This document shows, piece after piece, positions 7,920 through 15,989 of a stretch of DNA of 64,000 nucleotides. The stretch is from Mycobacterium sp. BK086 (GTDB lineage: Bacteria; Actinomycetota; Actinomycetes; Mycobacteriales; Mycobacteriaceae). A program made the position numbers and the translations under genes. Within the stretch, counting starts at the first letter, position 1. Each line of letters begins with the position of its first letter. A model generated the notes under the pieces. It ran no database searches. It was not told the origin of the DNA and was given only the letters and a program-made list of their open reading frames with translations. The DNA lies in assembly GCA_004362315.1 (NCBI GenBank), contig SNWL01000004.1, forward strand, positions 1,054,001 to 1,118,000, in the 5' to 3' direction.

Positions 7920-8327
7920 TCAGATCGGTCCGGCGAGTTCCACCCAGTTGCCGTCTGGGTCGGCGACGAAGAAGTAGCCGATCCCCGGCATCGCGGCGAA
8001 TTCGACGAGCGGTTCGGTGATCTCATAGCCGGCGGCTTGCACCTGTGCGGCGGCGGCGGTGACGTTCGCGACCACCAGGGACAGATACCGCACCCCCGTC
8101 TGCGCCCGCCCGCCGCCAGGGGTCAGCTGCGCGGGTGGGGGCTGGTCGTAAGTGACCAGCTTGAGGGTGTTGTCTCCGATCAGGTAGCGCTTCATCGTGC
8201 CGCCGGGGAAGTCGAGGTCGAGCTGGAACGGGAGTCCGAGGAACGTCTCGTAGAACTCGACCATCGGTTCCAGGTTGGTGGTGACCAGACCGATTTCGAC
8301 ACTTGGGGCGAGCAGCTCGATGGCCAT
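7920..8327 (-). CDS. VOC (glyoxalase/dioxygenase-fold) family protein, copy 2
   Basis: A 135-aa paralogue of the preceding entry, with the same length and the same landmarks: EVGLVTTNLEPM-type opening, LDFPGGTMKRYLIGDN, and DPDGNWVELAGPI at the end. The shared layout shows a tandem duplication. The start was set at the ATG at 8327 by alignment with copy 1; a TTG nine bases upstream is less likely. VOC proteins act as glyoxalases, epimerases, dioxygenases or resistance proteins, and I cannot choose. Both copies are on the minus strand downstream of the methyltransferase. Confidence 0.82.
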   Translation of the reverse strand: MAIELLAPSVEIGLVTTNLEPMVEFYETFLGLPFQLDLDFPGGTMKRYLIGDNTLKLVTYDQPPPAQLTPGGGRAQTGVRYLSLVVANVTAAAAQVQAAGYEITEPLVEFAAMPGIGYFFVADPDGNWVELAGPI

Positions 8328-8360
8328 GGTGGCCAAGACTATCGGCGCTCGTCGGACCGG

Positions 8361-8996
8361 TTAGGGCTTTGTCCCGATGGTGATCAGGTCCCAGACGCCC
8401 TTGGTCCACAGCGGCCGGTCGACCCGGCGCTGGTCGGTCAGCGTGAACCCGGCGTCGGCGAACAGGGTGCGCATCTCCTGCGGCGACGGGTTGTGCGCGG
8501 CGCTGGATGGCGAGCTGGTCAGCCGTCCGAGCAGCGGAAGCTGCGGCGGGCTGATGGTCGCGACCGCCGCCAGGCCGCCCGGGCGCAGCACCCGGTGGAA
8601 TTCGCGCATCGCCGCCGGCTGGTCGAAGAAATGGAAGGCCGACGTCGAGACGACGGCATCCAGCGCGTCGTCGTCGAAAGGCAGCTGTTCGGCCGGGCCC
8701 TTGCGCCACTGCACCTGCGCTGAGCGCGCCTTGGCCTGCCGCAGCATGCCGTCGGACATGTCGACGCCATAGATTTCGTCGGGTTCCAACTCTTCGGCGA
8801 TACGTGCAGCGAGAATGCCTGTGCCACAGGCGATATCAGCGATCTTGCGGGCACCGTGCGCGCGCAGCTCGTCGATCACCTCGTCCTGGGCGGGGCGGTA
8901 GACCCACTGCTGAAGCCCGGGGTGGTCGTAGAGCGGCGCGGCGATCGTCCAGAACCGCGTCACGAGATCGTTCAGATTGCGACCGTGTGTCGCCAT
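8361..8996 (-). CDS. Class I SAM-dependent methyltransferase
   Basis: A 211-aa methyltransferase of the UbiE/Methyltransf_11 type. The SAM-binding motif I is IADIACGTGILAARIAE near 48-64, followed by the acidic loop IYGVDMS near 75 and the post-motif LPFDDDALDAVVSTSAFHFF near 105-125. The length is normal and no membrane segment is present. The substrate is unknown; relatives act on lipids, quinones and small natural products. The ATG start at 8996 has no strong ribosome site nearby. It is followed downstream on the same strand by the VOC pair. Confidence 0.82.
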   Translation of the reverse strand: MATHGRNLNDLVTRFWTIAAPLYDHPGLQQWVYRPAQDEVIDELRAHGARKIADIACGTGILAARIAEELEPDEIYGVDMSDGMLRQAKARSAQVQWRKGPAEQLPFDDDALDAVVSTSAFHFFDQPAAMREFHRVLRPGGLAAVATISPPQLPLLGRLTSSPSSAAHNPSPQEMRTLFADAGFTLTDQRRVDRPLWTKGVWDLITIGTKP

Positions 8997-9056
8997 GGGC
9001 TGCCCGCTTCCGATTGAACCGACCGATACCGGCCAGTCTAGGAAGCGGCGTTGTGG

Positions 9057-9497
9057 CTACTTCGGGGCCGGGGCGAGCTGCAGGTGGGTGTGCGGTCCGC
9101 GGGCGAGTGCGGCCGTCGCCGAGACGATGTTGCTCTCGGTCTTGAACTGCTCGTCGGGATCGCACACCCGAAGCACTCGGGTAACTTCCGGACCGGGAAC
9201 CAGCACCCAGTCGATTCCGAGTCGTGAGCAGCGCGCAGCGATGGTGTGCAGGGCCGAGTAGCCGTCGGTTCCGAAGAAGCTGAGTCGCGACAGGTCCAGG
9301 ACCAGCTGGTCGTAGCTCGGCAGGAGCTTCTCGACGTAGCTGAGCAGCTCGCCGGAGTTGGCTGCGTCGACCTCGCCGACTGCGGCGATGAGCACGGTCG
9401 TTGCACTGAGCTCTCGGGCTCGGAAGAGCCCCTGATCTGCGCGGTCACGGCCCAGGCGGGTAATCGCCAAGGGCGCCGCGGCGGTGGCAACAGACAT
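9057..9497 (-). CDS. STAS-domain protein, anti-sigma-factor antagonist-like
   Basis: A 146-aa single STAS domain. In the anti-sigma antagonist family this fold binds a partner anti-sigma kinase and is controlled by Ser/Thr phosphorylation. The phosphosite region LDLSRLSFFGTDGYSAL lies at 68-83, where Thr78 is at the position of the usual Ser/Thr. Mycobacterial relatives such as RsfA and RsfB regulate SigF. No sigma factor or RsbW-type kinase lies in this window. The ATG at 9497 is preferred over the GTG at 9500 because GGAGG is four bases from the ATG and only one from the GTG. The upstream 380 bp are non-coding. Confidence 0.8.
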   Translation of the reverse strand: MSVATAAAPLAITRLGRDRADQGLFRARELSATTVLIAAVGEVDAANSGELLSYVEKLLPSYDQLVLDLSRLSFFGTDGYSALHTIAARCSRLGIDWVLVPGPEVTRVLRVCDPDEQFKTESNIVSATAALARGPHTHLQLAPAPK

Positions 9498-9877
9498 CAC
9501 GCCTCCAAATTTGTGTGTTCCGCAATGCTGCCGGGGTGCAAAGCTGAAGCTCGAGTCGAGACTTCGCTGCGAGAGTTCGTTGGCCCTCGCGCATTGGCAT
9601 CTCCGGGCGGCTGTGAACTCAACCTGGTGGAAATGTACTACGGATTTCGTTGCCGAGCCATTAGATGTTTCTAAGACCTATATTCGCACTTCAAACCCGA
9701 TTCATTTGTCCCGGAAATGGGACACGGGCGTGCAGATTTGGCAAATATTTACGGCATGAACAATTGATTCCGTAGGCGAGGCCCTCGCACAGCGTGATGA
9801 CAGTTTTTGAATTGTGTCTACCCATCGCCTGTGACCAGGATTACTCTGGCCATCGGCGAACCGTCGAGGAGGCACAG
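9498..9877. other. Non-coding divergent promoter region, AT-richer than its surroundings
   Basis: This 380-bp gap separates the divergent STAS and amidohydrolase genes. Open frames here lack coding character. The right half (about 9650-9780) is clearly richer in A and T than the rest of the window, as expected for promoters. The one symmetrical element I can support is TGTCCC-N6-GGGACA at 9707-9724, listed separately. A GAGGAGG ribosome site for the amidohydrolase lies at the right edge. No RNA gene was recognised. Confidence 0.6.
9707..9724. promoter_or_regulatory. Inverted repeat TGTCCC-N6-GGGACA
   Basis: A perfect 6-bp inverted repeat with a 6-bp spacer (GGAAAT), 171 bp before the amidohydrolase start and 210 bp before the STAS start. 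Symmetry and the AT-rich setting suggest a dimeric regulator site, but with arms this short chance occurrence is possible. Confidence 0.3.
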
Positions 9878-11638
9878 ATGTATGACCTGACGATCACTGG
9901 TGGCACCGTCGTGGACGGCACCGGCGACAAGCCCTTCCGGGCCGATCTCGGTATCAAGGACGGCAAGGTTGTCGAAGTCCGTCGCCGCGACGGCGACGAC
10001 AGCGGGCTTTCGGGTGAGTCGGCCGAGAGCATCGATGCGACGGGCAAGTTCGTCACTCCCGGTTTCGTGGACATCCACACCCACTACGACGGCCAGATCA
10101 GCTGGGACGGCCTGCTCGAACCGAGCAGCCTGCATGGGGTGACCACCGTGGTCAGCGGCAACTGCGGCGTCGGTTTCGCCCCGGTACAGCCCGGCCGCGA
10201 GCAGTGGCTCATCGAGCTGATGGAGGGTGTCGAGGACATCCCCGGCACGGCCTTGACCGAAGGCATCAAGTGGGGTTGGGAGAGCTTCCCACAGTATCTG
10301 GACGAGGTCGAAAAGCAATCGCTCGCAGTCGATTTCGGAACCCAGATCGCCCACGGTGCCGTTCGCGGATATGCGATGGGGGAGCGCGGCGCCCGCAACG
10401 AGGCCGCTACCGAGGACGACATCAAGGCCATGGCGCGCATCGTCCAGGAGGCCATCGAAGCCGGGGCGCTGGGCTTCTCGACGTCACGGACCGAGGCCCA
10501 CCGGGCGATCGACGGCGAACCGGTCCCGGGCACCTACGCCGCCGAGGATGAACTGTTCGCGCTCGGCCGGGCGATGGCCCGCGGCGGGCAAGCCGTTTTC
10601 GAGGTGGCCCCGGCCGGGACCGCGGGCGAGAGCCTCGACGGCCCGATGCGCGAGCTGGACTGGATGGTCCGGCTGGCGGCCGAGATCGACCGGCCGCTGT
10701 CGTTCGCGATGGTGCAGACGCAGTCCGCTCCGGACCTGTGGAAAAAGCAGCTCGATGTCGCCGGCCATGCCCTCGACGACGGAATCCGTGTGCACCCCCA
10801 ATTCGCGGCCCGCCCATTCGGCATGTTGTTCGGGTTTTCTGGCTACCACGCCTTCACCCACCGGCCGACTTTCCGGAAGTTGAAGGCGCAACTGAATCCG
10901 CAGGAGCTGCTTGCCCGGCTGGCCGATCCAGGTGTGCGGGCCGCGATCCTGGCCGACACCGATCTCCCGCCGCAACCGCTTCCGTTGTTCGACGCGCTCT
11001 ACGCGATGATCCAGCACAGCGCTGACAGCATCTACGCCATCGGCGACCCGCCGGATTACGAACCGACCCCGGACAGGACCGTCGGCGCCATCGCCCGGGC
11101 CCGTGGCGAGGATCCGCTGTCGACGATGTACGACCTGATGCTGGAGTCGAGCGGCACGGCGATGCTGATGATGCCGTTCTTCAACTACGTCGAGGGCAAC
11201 CACGACGCGATCTACGAGATGATGACGCACCGCGCCGCGGTGTCCGGGCTGTCCGACGGCGGCGCGCACTGCGGGCTGATCTGCGACGCGTCGTATCCGA
11301 CGTTCATGCTGACGCACTGGGCCCGTGACCGCCACCGCGGTCCGAAGTTCCCGATCGAATACGTGGTGCGTAAGCAGACCCTCGACACCGCCAGCCTGTT
11401 CGGGCTCACCGACCGGGGAGTGTTGACGGTTGGCAAGAAGGCCGACGTCAATGTCATCGACATGGACGCGCTGACGCTGGGCGTGCCGCTGATGGCGTAC
11501 GACCTGCCGGCCGGCGGCAACCGGTTGATGCAGGGCGCGAGCGGGTACGACGCGACCGTCGTCAGCGGCGTCGTCACCCGCCGCCACGGCGCGGACACCG
11601 GGGCACGGCCGGGCAAAGTACTGCGCGGCGTGCGCTGA
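9878..11638 (+). CDS. N-acyl-D-amino-acid deacylase-like amidohydrolase
   Basis: A 586-aa metal-dependent amidohydrolase of the D-aminoacylase/dihydroorotase superfamily. The N-terminal small beta domain (MYDLTITGGTVVDGTGD) is followed by the TIM-barrel metal motif FVDIHTHYDG with His67 and His69. The conserved late acidic motif is GLSDGGAHCG, and the protein closes with the composite beta domain GVLTVGKKADVNVIDMD. The family hydrolyses N-acylated D-amino acids or related cyclic amides; the substrate here is unknown. The start at 9878 was chosen for GAGGAGG immediately upstream; an open extension to 9794 lacks support. The gene stands alone, 44 bp before the rhomboid gene. Confidence 0.83.
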   Translation: MYDLTITGGTVVDGTGDKPFRADLGIKDGKVVEVRRRDGDDSGLSGESAESIDATGKFVTPGFVDIHTHYDGQISWDGLLEPSSLHGVTTVVSGNCGVGFAPVQPGREQWLIELMEGVEDIPGTALTEGIKWGWESFPQYLDEVEKQSLAVDFGTQIAHGAVRGYAMGERGARNEAATEDDIKAMARIVQEAIEAGALGFSTSRTEAHRAIDGEPVPGTYAAEDELFALGRAMARGGQAVFEVAPAGTAGESLDGPMRELDWMVRLAAEIDRPLSFAMVQTQSAPDLWKKQLDVAGHALDDGIRVHPQFAARPFGMLFGFSGYHAFTHRPTFRKLKAQLNPQELLARLADPGVRAAILADTDLPPQPLPLFDALYAMIQHSADSIYAIGDPPDYEPTPDRTVGAIARARGEDPLSTMYDLMLESSGTAMLMMPFFNYVEGNHDAIYEMMTHRAAVSGLSDGGAHCGLICDASYPTFMLTHWARDRHRGPKFPIEYVVRKQTLDTASLFGLTDRGVLTVGKKADVNVIDMDALTLGVPLMAYDLPAGGNRLMQGASGYDATVVSGVVTRRHGADTGARPGKVLRGVR

Positions 11639-11682
11639 ACGCCGTGCCGCTTGCGCGGCACAGTATCTTCGGTGGCAGGACT

Positions 11683-12549
11683 ATGAGCATTCCCTATACA
11701 CCGCAAACTCCGGCCGGCACGCCGACCTGCTACCGCCATCCCGACCGCCCGACGTACGTCTCGTGCGCTCGATGCCAGCGACCCGTCTGCCCCGAGTGCA
11801 TGCGCAGCGCGGCGGTCGGCCATCAGTGCGTCGACTGCGTGGCCCAGGGCGCGCAGAGCGTGAAGCCGATCCGCACCGGCGCCGGCGGCATCAGCCGGTC
11901 CGGGCAGCCGGTGGTCACCTACGGGCTGATCGCGATCAACGTGGTGATGTACGTGCTGCAGATGATGTCGAAGGATTTCGAGCGCGGGCTCGTGCTGTGG
12001 GCTCCCGGCGTCGCCGGCGGCGAGTACTACCGCCTGGTGACGTCGGCCTTCATGCACTACGGCGTGCTGCATCTGCTGTTCAACATGTGGGCGCTGTACG
12101 TGATCGGACCTCCGCTGGAGGCCTGGCTGGGTCGGCTGCGATTCGGCGCGCTCTACGGGCTCAGCGCGCTGGGCGGGTCGGTGCTGGTGTACCTGCTGGC
12201 CCCGATCGGTGCGGCCACCGCCGGTGCCTCGGGCGCGATCTTCGGCTTGTTCGGGGCGACGTTTGTGTTGGCCAAGCACCTCAGACTCGACATGAAGTGG
12301 TTGATCGCGATCATCGTCATCAACCTGGTCCTGACGTTCAGCATGCCGACGATCAGTTGGCAGGGCCACATCGGCGGCCTGGTCACCGGGGCGGCGATCG
12401 CCGCGCTGTTCGTCTACACGCCGCGCGAACGTCACCGCAATTGGGTGCAGGGTGGGGTCTGTGCTGCCGTGCTCGTGGTGTTCGCCGGGCTGATCTATTG
12501 GCGCACAGCCGAGTTGGTGTCCCAGTACGGGGCGCTCATCACCGGTTAG
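11683..12549 (+). CDS. Rhomboid intramembrane serine protease with N-terminal zinc-binding domain
   Basis: A 288-aa membrane protease similar to Rv0110. Residues about 14-53 hold a B-box-like zinc-binding module rich in Cys and His (CYRHPDRP, CARCQRPVCPEC, CVDC). Six or seven transmembrane helices follow. The catalytic dyad is Ser183 in GASGAIFGLFG and His229 in WQGHIGGL, with the oxyanion Asn134 in HLLFNMW. Rhomboids cleave membrane-spanning segments within the bilayer; natural substrates in mycobacteria are unknown. The ATG at 11683 was chosen because the proline-rich cytosolic head starts there. The TAG overlaps the convergent downstream gene by four bases. Confidence 0.9.
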   Translation: MSIPYTPQTPAGTPTCYRHPDRPTYVSCARCQRPVCPECMRSAAVGHQCVDCVAQGAQSVKPIRTGAGGISRSGQPVVTYGLIAINVVMYVLQMMSKDFERGLVLWAPGVAGGEYYRLVTSAFMHYGVLHLLFNMWALYVIGPPLEAWLGRLRFGALYGLSALGGSVLVYLLAPIGAATAGASGAIFGLFGATFVLAKHLRLDMKWLIAIIVINLVLTFSMPTISWQGHIGGLVTGAAIAALFVYTPRERHRNWVQGGVCAAVLVVFAGLIYWRTAELVSQYGALITG

Positions 12550-13004
12550 AGCCGGGTCAGCCAGAACGGGTAGGTGAACGTCCCGCCGGGCGCTCCGTCA
12601 CAACCTGCGTCGAATGACGATTGCATCGTGCCCGACAGCGTCTTGGCATCCCAGGTGAACACGTCGCGGGTGGGGATGACCGGGCCGTAGTAGATATCGC
12701 CGCAGCGCAGTCCATCGGGATTGTCGACCGTCATCGTGTACTGCCCGTTGTTCAGCGTCGCGATGCCGTACCAGGGATAGGCCTTGGCGATCGGCATCGG
12801 ATTGGCCGAAACACGCACGCACGTCGGGTTGAAAACGATCTCGCCTGGGCACGGGTTGGCGGCCCAGGCCCAGGTGTGGAAGTCGCGCCGGTCCGGGATG
12901 ATGAAGTTGTAGTTGCCCGGCCAGAGCTCAGCCGAAGCGGGCGGAGCCAGTGTCAATGCTGACGCCACTGCCGTGAGCGCAACGCCTATCGCCAACGTCC
13001 GCAC
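12546..13004 (-). CDS. Small secreted protein of unknown function
   Basis: A 152-aa precursor with a clear Sec signal peptide: VRTLAIGVALTAVASALTL then a PPASA-type cleavage site near residue 25. The mature part contains four cysteines likely to form disulfides and is rich in Trp, Tyr and Pro (ELWPGNYNFIIPDRRDFHTW near its start). Similar small secreted proteins of unknown function are common in mycobacteria. The GTG at 13004 was chosen because GAAGGGAG lies upstream and the signal peptide begins there; the frame is open further but poor. It converges on the rhomboid gene with a four-base stop overlap. Confidence 0.75.
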   Translation of the reverse strand: MRTLAIGVALTAVASALTLAPPASAELWPGNYNFIIPDRRDFHTWAWAANPCPGEIVFNPTCVRVSANPMPIAKAYPWYGIATLNNGQYTMTVDNPDGLRCGDIYYGPVIPTRDVFTWDAKTLSGTMQSSFDAGCDGAPGGTFTYPFWLTRL

Positions 13005-13038
13005 GGGGGCTCCCTTCGTCTGTGGTCTGAGTAAAAAT

Positions 13039-13704
13039 CTAAGCGGTGTGGTCACCCGAATCGAGCGGAATCTGCAATGTCGCTGCGCTGACGAGCAGCA
13101 CGTCGAGTGTCCGCGGGCCGTGCACACCTTCGACCCGGTTCAGCTCGATGTCGCTCGTGGCGCTGGGTCCGGAGATGAAGGTCAGCGGGCGACGTGGGTC
13201 CAGGGCGGCGAAGGCCTGCGGGACGGTGTCGACGATCTGGTCGGTGAAGACCACGCAGATGTGGTGGTCGGGGATCAGTGTGAGTGCCCGCCGGCCCTGC
13301 GCGGGCCCAGCATCGAGCACGATCGTTCCGGTGACCGCGATGCCCAGTGCACAGCCGGTGACGACGGCGTCGGCCTGGTCGAGTTCGGTTACCGGCAACG
13401 GGTTTTCGGGGTCGTCGGCGACGGTACGGATTCCCATCACCCACTCGGGTGGCAGGTCGGTCGGGACCGCCACTCGTCCGTCCGGGCCGACGAGCGAGGC
13501 GATGGTGGGGGCGATCGCGCCGACGTCGTCGAGGCGCAACACCTGGGCCCGGTATTCGGCCACCGTCTCGGCGAACCGCTGGGGATCACCGGGCCCGCGT
13601 GCCGGTTGCCGTTCGTAGTCGCGGGGGATCTGGACAGGTTCAGGCGGCGCCGCCGCAAGGGCGCCGCGGATCCGGTCCAGAACGATCCGCCGGGTCTCAG
13701 TCAT
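13039..13704 (-). CDS. lutC: LUD-domain protein LutC, lactate-oxidation complex
   Basis: A 221-aa LUD (lactate utilization) domain protein equivalent to Bacillus LutC and E. coli YkgG. With LutA and LutB it forms a NAD-independent L-lactate dehydrogenase complex. Family landmarks are VTGCALGIAVTGTIVLDAG and HHICVVFTDQIVDTVPQA. It is the last gene of the lutABC operon and its ATG lies inside the end of lutB, an eight-base overlap. No separate promoter is apparent. The assignment is firm at complex level because all three genes are adjacent in order. Confidence 0.87.
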   Translation of the reverse strand: MTETRRIVLDRIRGALAAAPPEPVQIPRDYERQPARGPGDPQRFAETVAEYRAQVLRLDDVGAIAPTIASLVGPDGRVAVPTDLPPEWVMGIRTVADDPENPLPVTELDQADAVVTGCALGIAVTGTIVLDAGPAQGRRALTLIPDHHICVVFTDQIVDTVPQAFAALDPRRPLTFISGPSATSDIELNRVEGVHGPRTLDVLLVSAATLQIPLDSGDHTA

Positions 13705-15154
13705 CGGGACGCCCGCCGCGGGTGCGCGCCCACCACTGCCGAAAAGTCTCCGCGGGCGGGGCGGGGATGTCGCGACTGGTGGTCCACCGGGAGGCAGGCC
13801 AGGGCAGCGCCGTGATCCGCCGGTCGGCGCCGGCCACCAGCCGTCCGGCCGACAGCAGTTTCTCCGCGGCGGCGAATCGTCCAGGCGATGCCATCGCCCA
13901 TGCGGCCGCCCGCATCGCCAGATCCTGTCCGGGCGCCCGATGAGCGTCGACCTCGGCCGCGCGCAGATGCACCAGGATCGACGGGATGTCGATGCGCACC
14001 GGGCACGCGTCGAAGCATGCGCCGCACAGCGACGAGGCATACGGCAGTGAGGCGTTGGGGTCGTCGTGCCCGTGCGTCCCGGTCAGCTGAGGGCTCAGGA
14101 TCGCGCCGATCGGGCCCGGGTAGGTCGAGCCGTAGGCGTGGCCGCCGGTGCGTTCGTACACCGGGCAGACATTGAGGCACGCGCTACAGCGGATGCAGTG
14201 CAGCGCAGCCCGGCCCACCGCGTCGCCGAGCACCGCGGTGCGCCCGTTGTCCAGCAGCACCAGATGAAACGCCTGCGGGCCATCACCGGGGTGCACACCG
14301 GTCCACATCGAGGTGTACGGATTCATCCGCTCGGCCGTCGACGAGCGCGGCAGCAGCTGCATGAACACCTCGAGATCGGTGAACCGCGGCACCACCTTCT
14401 CGATACCCATCACGGTGATCAGCGTCTGCGGCAGGGTCACGCACATCCGGCCGTTGCCCTCGGACTCGACGACGGCCAGGGTGCCGGTCTCGGCGATACC
14501 GAAATTGGCGCCACTGACAGCGACCTTGGCGGAGAGGAACTTTCGGCGCAGGTGTGCCCGCGCCGCCATCGCCAGCACCCGCGGCTCATCGGTCAGCTCG
14601 CCGGCGTCGGGCATCTCGCGTAGGAAGATCTCGCGGATCTCGGCGCGGTTGCGGTGGATGGCGGGCACGAGGATGTGGCTGGGTTTGTCGTGGCCAAGCT
14701 GGACGATCAACTCGGCCAGGTCGGTTTCGATCGCCGCGATGCCCTCGGCCTCGAGGTGCTCGTTGAGCCCGATCTCCTGGGTGGCCATCGACTTGACCTT
14801 CACGACTTCGTCGGCGCCGGTGTCCCGGATCAAGCGGGCCACGATCCGGTTGGCCTCGGTGGCATCCCGCGCCCAGTGCACCACCCCGCCGTGGGCCATC
14901 ACATTGGCTTCCAGCTCTTCGAGCAACTCGGGCAGCCGGGCCATCACATCCTGTTTGAGCGCGCTGCCCGCGGCACGCAGCTCTTCCCAGTCCGCGCATT
15001 CCGCCACCGCCGCAAGACGTTTGGTGCGGATGGTTGCCGTCGCATGCCCGACGTTGCGGCGCATCTGGGTGTTCGCCAGTTCGCGCTTGGCGGCCTGCGG
15101 AAACGGTTGGGTGCCACGGAGATTGCCGATGCCGGGCACGCCGAGGAATACCAT
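13697..15154 (-). CDS. lutB: Iron-sulfur LUD protein LutB, lactate-oxidation complex
   Basis: A 485-aa protein joining a LUD domain (about residues 60-290) to a ferredoxin-like domain. Two 4Fe-4S motifs are visible: CIRCSACLNVCPVY near 345 and CGACFDACPV near 395. The LUD core includes GIAETGTLAVVESEGNGR. It passes electrons in the membrane-associated lactate oxidase. The start is the ATG at 15154, which overlaps the lutA stop by one base (TGATG). A much longer frame upstream only reflects lutA read in another frame. Confidence 0.9.
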   Translation of the reverse strand: MVFLGVPGIGNLRGTQPFPQAAKRELANTQMRRNVGHATATIRTKRLAAVAECADWEELRAAGSALKQDVMARLPELLEELEANVMAHGGVVHWARDATEANRIVARLIRDTGADEVVKVKSMATQEIGLNEHLEAEGIAAIETDLAELIVQLGHDKPSHILVPAIHRNRAEIREIFLREMPDAGELTDEPRVLAMAARAHLRRKFLSAKVAVSGANFGIAETGTLAVVESEGNGRMCVTLPQTLITVMGIEKVVPRFTDLEVFMQLLPRSSTAERMNPYTSMWTGVHPGDGPQAFHLVLLDNGRTAVLGDAVGRAALHCIRCSACLNVCPVYERTGGHAYGSTYPGPIGAILSPQLTGTHGHDDPNASLPYASSLCGACFDACPVRIDIPSILVHLRAAEVDAHRAPGQDLAMRAAAWAMASPGRFAAAEKLLSAGRLVAGADRRITALPWPASRWTTSRDIPAPPAETFRQWWARTRGGRPDD

Positions 15155-15894
15155 CAGCCAGCCTCGGTCGAGGCGAGGATCTCGGCCAGATGCACGGTGC
15201 GCACCGGTGAACGCATCCGGCTGAGGCCGCCGCCGATGTGCATGAGGCACGAACTGTCGCCGGCGGTGCACACTTCGGCCGCCGACGCGATGACCGCCGA
15301 CATCTTGTCGGCCAGCATCGCCGTCGAGGTGTCGGCGTTCTTGATCGCGAAGGTGCCGCCGAAGCCGCAGCAGGTTTCGGCCCCGGGCAACTCCACCAAT
15401 GTCAGGCCCCGCACGTGGCGCAACAAGTGCAGGGGCTTGTCGCCGACGCGCAGCAGACGCAGCGAATGGCAGGTGGGGTGATAGGTGACGCGGTGCGGAT
15501 AGTAGGCACCTACGTCGCTCACCCCGAGCACGTCCACCAGCAGTTCGGACAGCTCGTAAGTGCGCGCCGCCAGTGCCTCGGCGCGGGTGGCGAGCGCGCT
15601 GTCGCCGGCACGGCGGGCCACCATCGCATGTTGGTGCCGCACTGAGCCCACGCACGAGCCCGACGGCGCCACCACCGCATCGCAACCGCTGCCTTCGAAG
15701 ACGTCGACGTGGTGGCGTACGAGATCGGTGGCCTGCCCGAGATAGCCGGTGTTGACGTGCATCTGGCCGCAACAGGTCTGCCCGTCCGGAAAGACCACCT
15801 GATGGCCCAACCGCTCCAGCAGTTCGACGGTCGCGATAGCGGCCGCGGGAAACATCGCGTCGGCCAGACAGGTCGCGAACAGGGCAATACGCAT
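15154..15894 (-). CDS. lutA: CCG-domain protein LutA, lactate-oxidation complex
   Basis: A 246-aa protein with two cysteine-rich CCG domains, as in GlpC and heterodisulfide reductase subunit B. The visible motifs are QTCCGQMHVNTGY near 52 and ETCCGFGGTFAIKN near 180, each with upstream single cysteines (FATCLADAMFP; THPTC-like YHPTCHS). These bind iron-sulfur clusters and relay electrons from lactate. The ATG at 15894 begins RIALFATC, the normal LutA start. It heads the lutABC operon and is divergent from kup across 95 bp. Confidence 0.9.
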   Translation of the reverse strand: MRIALFATCLADAMFPAAAIATVELLERLGHQVVFPDGQTCCGQMHVNTGYLGQATDLVRHHVDVFEGSGCDAVVAPSGSCVGSVRHQHAMVARRAGDSALATRAEALAARTYELSELLVDVLGVSDVGAYYPHRVTYHPTCHSLRLLRVGDKPLHLLRHVRGLTLVELPGAETCCGFGGTFAIKNADTSTAMLADKMSAVIASAAEVCTAGDSSCLMHIGGGLSRMRSPVRTVHLAEILASTEAG

Positions 15895-15989
15895 CCGGTC
15901 TACCGTACGTCCGAACATCGTGCGGGCAGCTACCATTCACTGCACGTCGCCAGGGAACGACGCCGGGCGGACCGACAAGGGGGTGACCG

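Noticed and set aside
9246-9674. Plus-strand open frame running from the STAS gene into the intergenic gap
   Set aside because: It overlaps the STAS gene antisense and has no ribosome site or recognisable protein features.
15895-15989. Possible c-di-AMP or potassium riboswitch before kup
   Set aside because: The 95-bp divergent gap is too short and shows no conserved riboswitch core that I can recognise.
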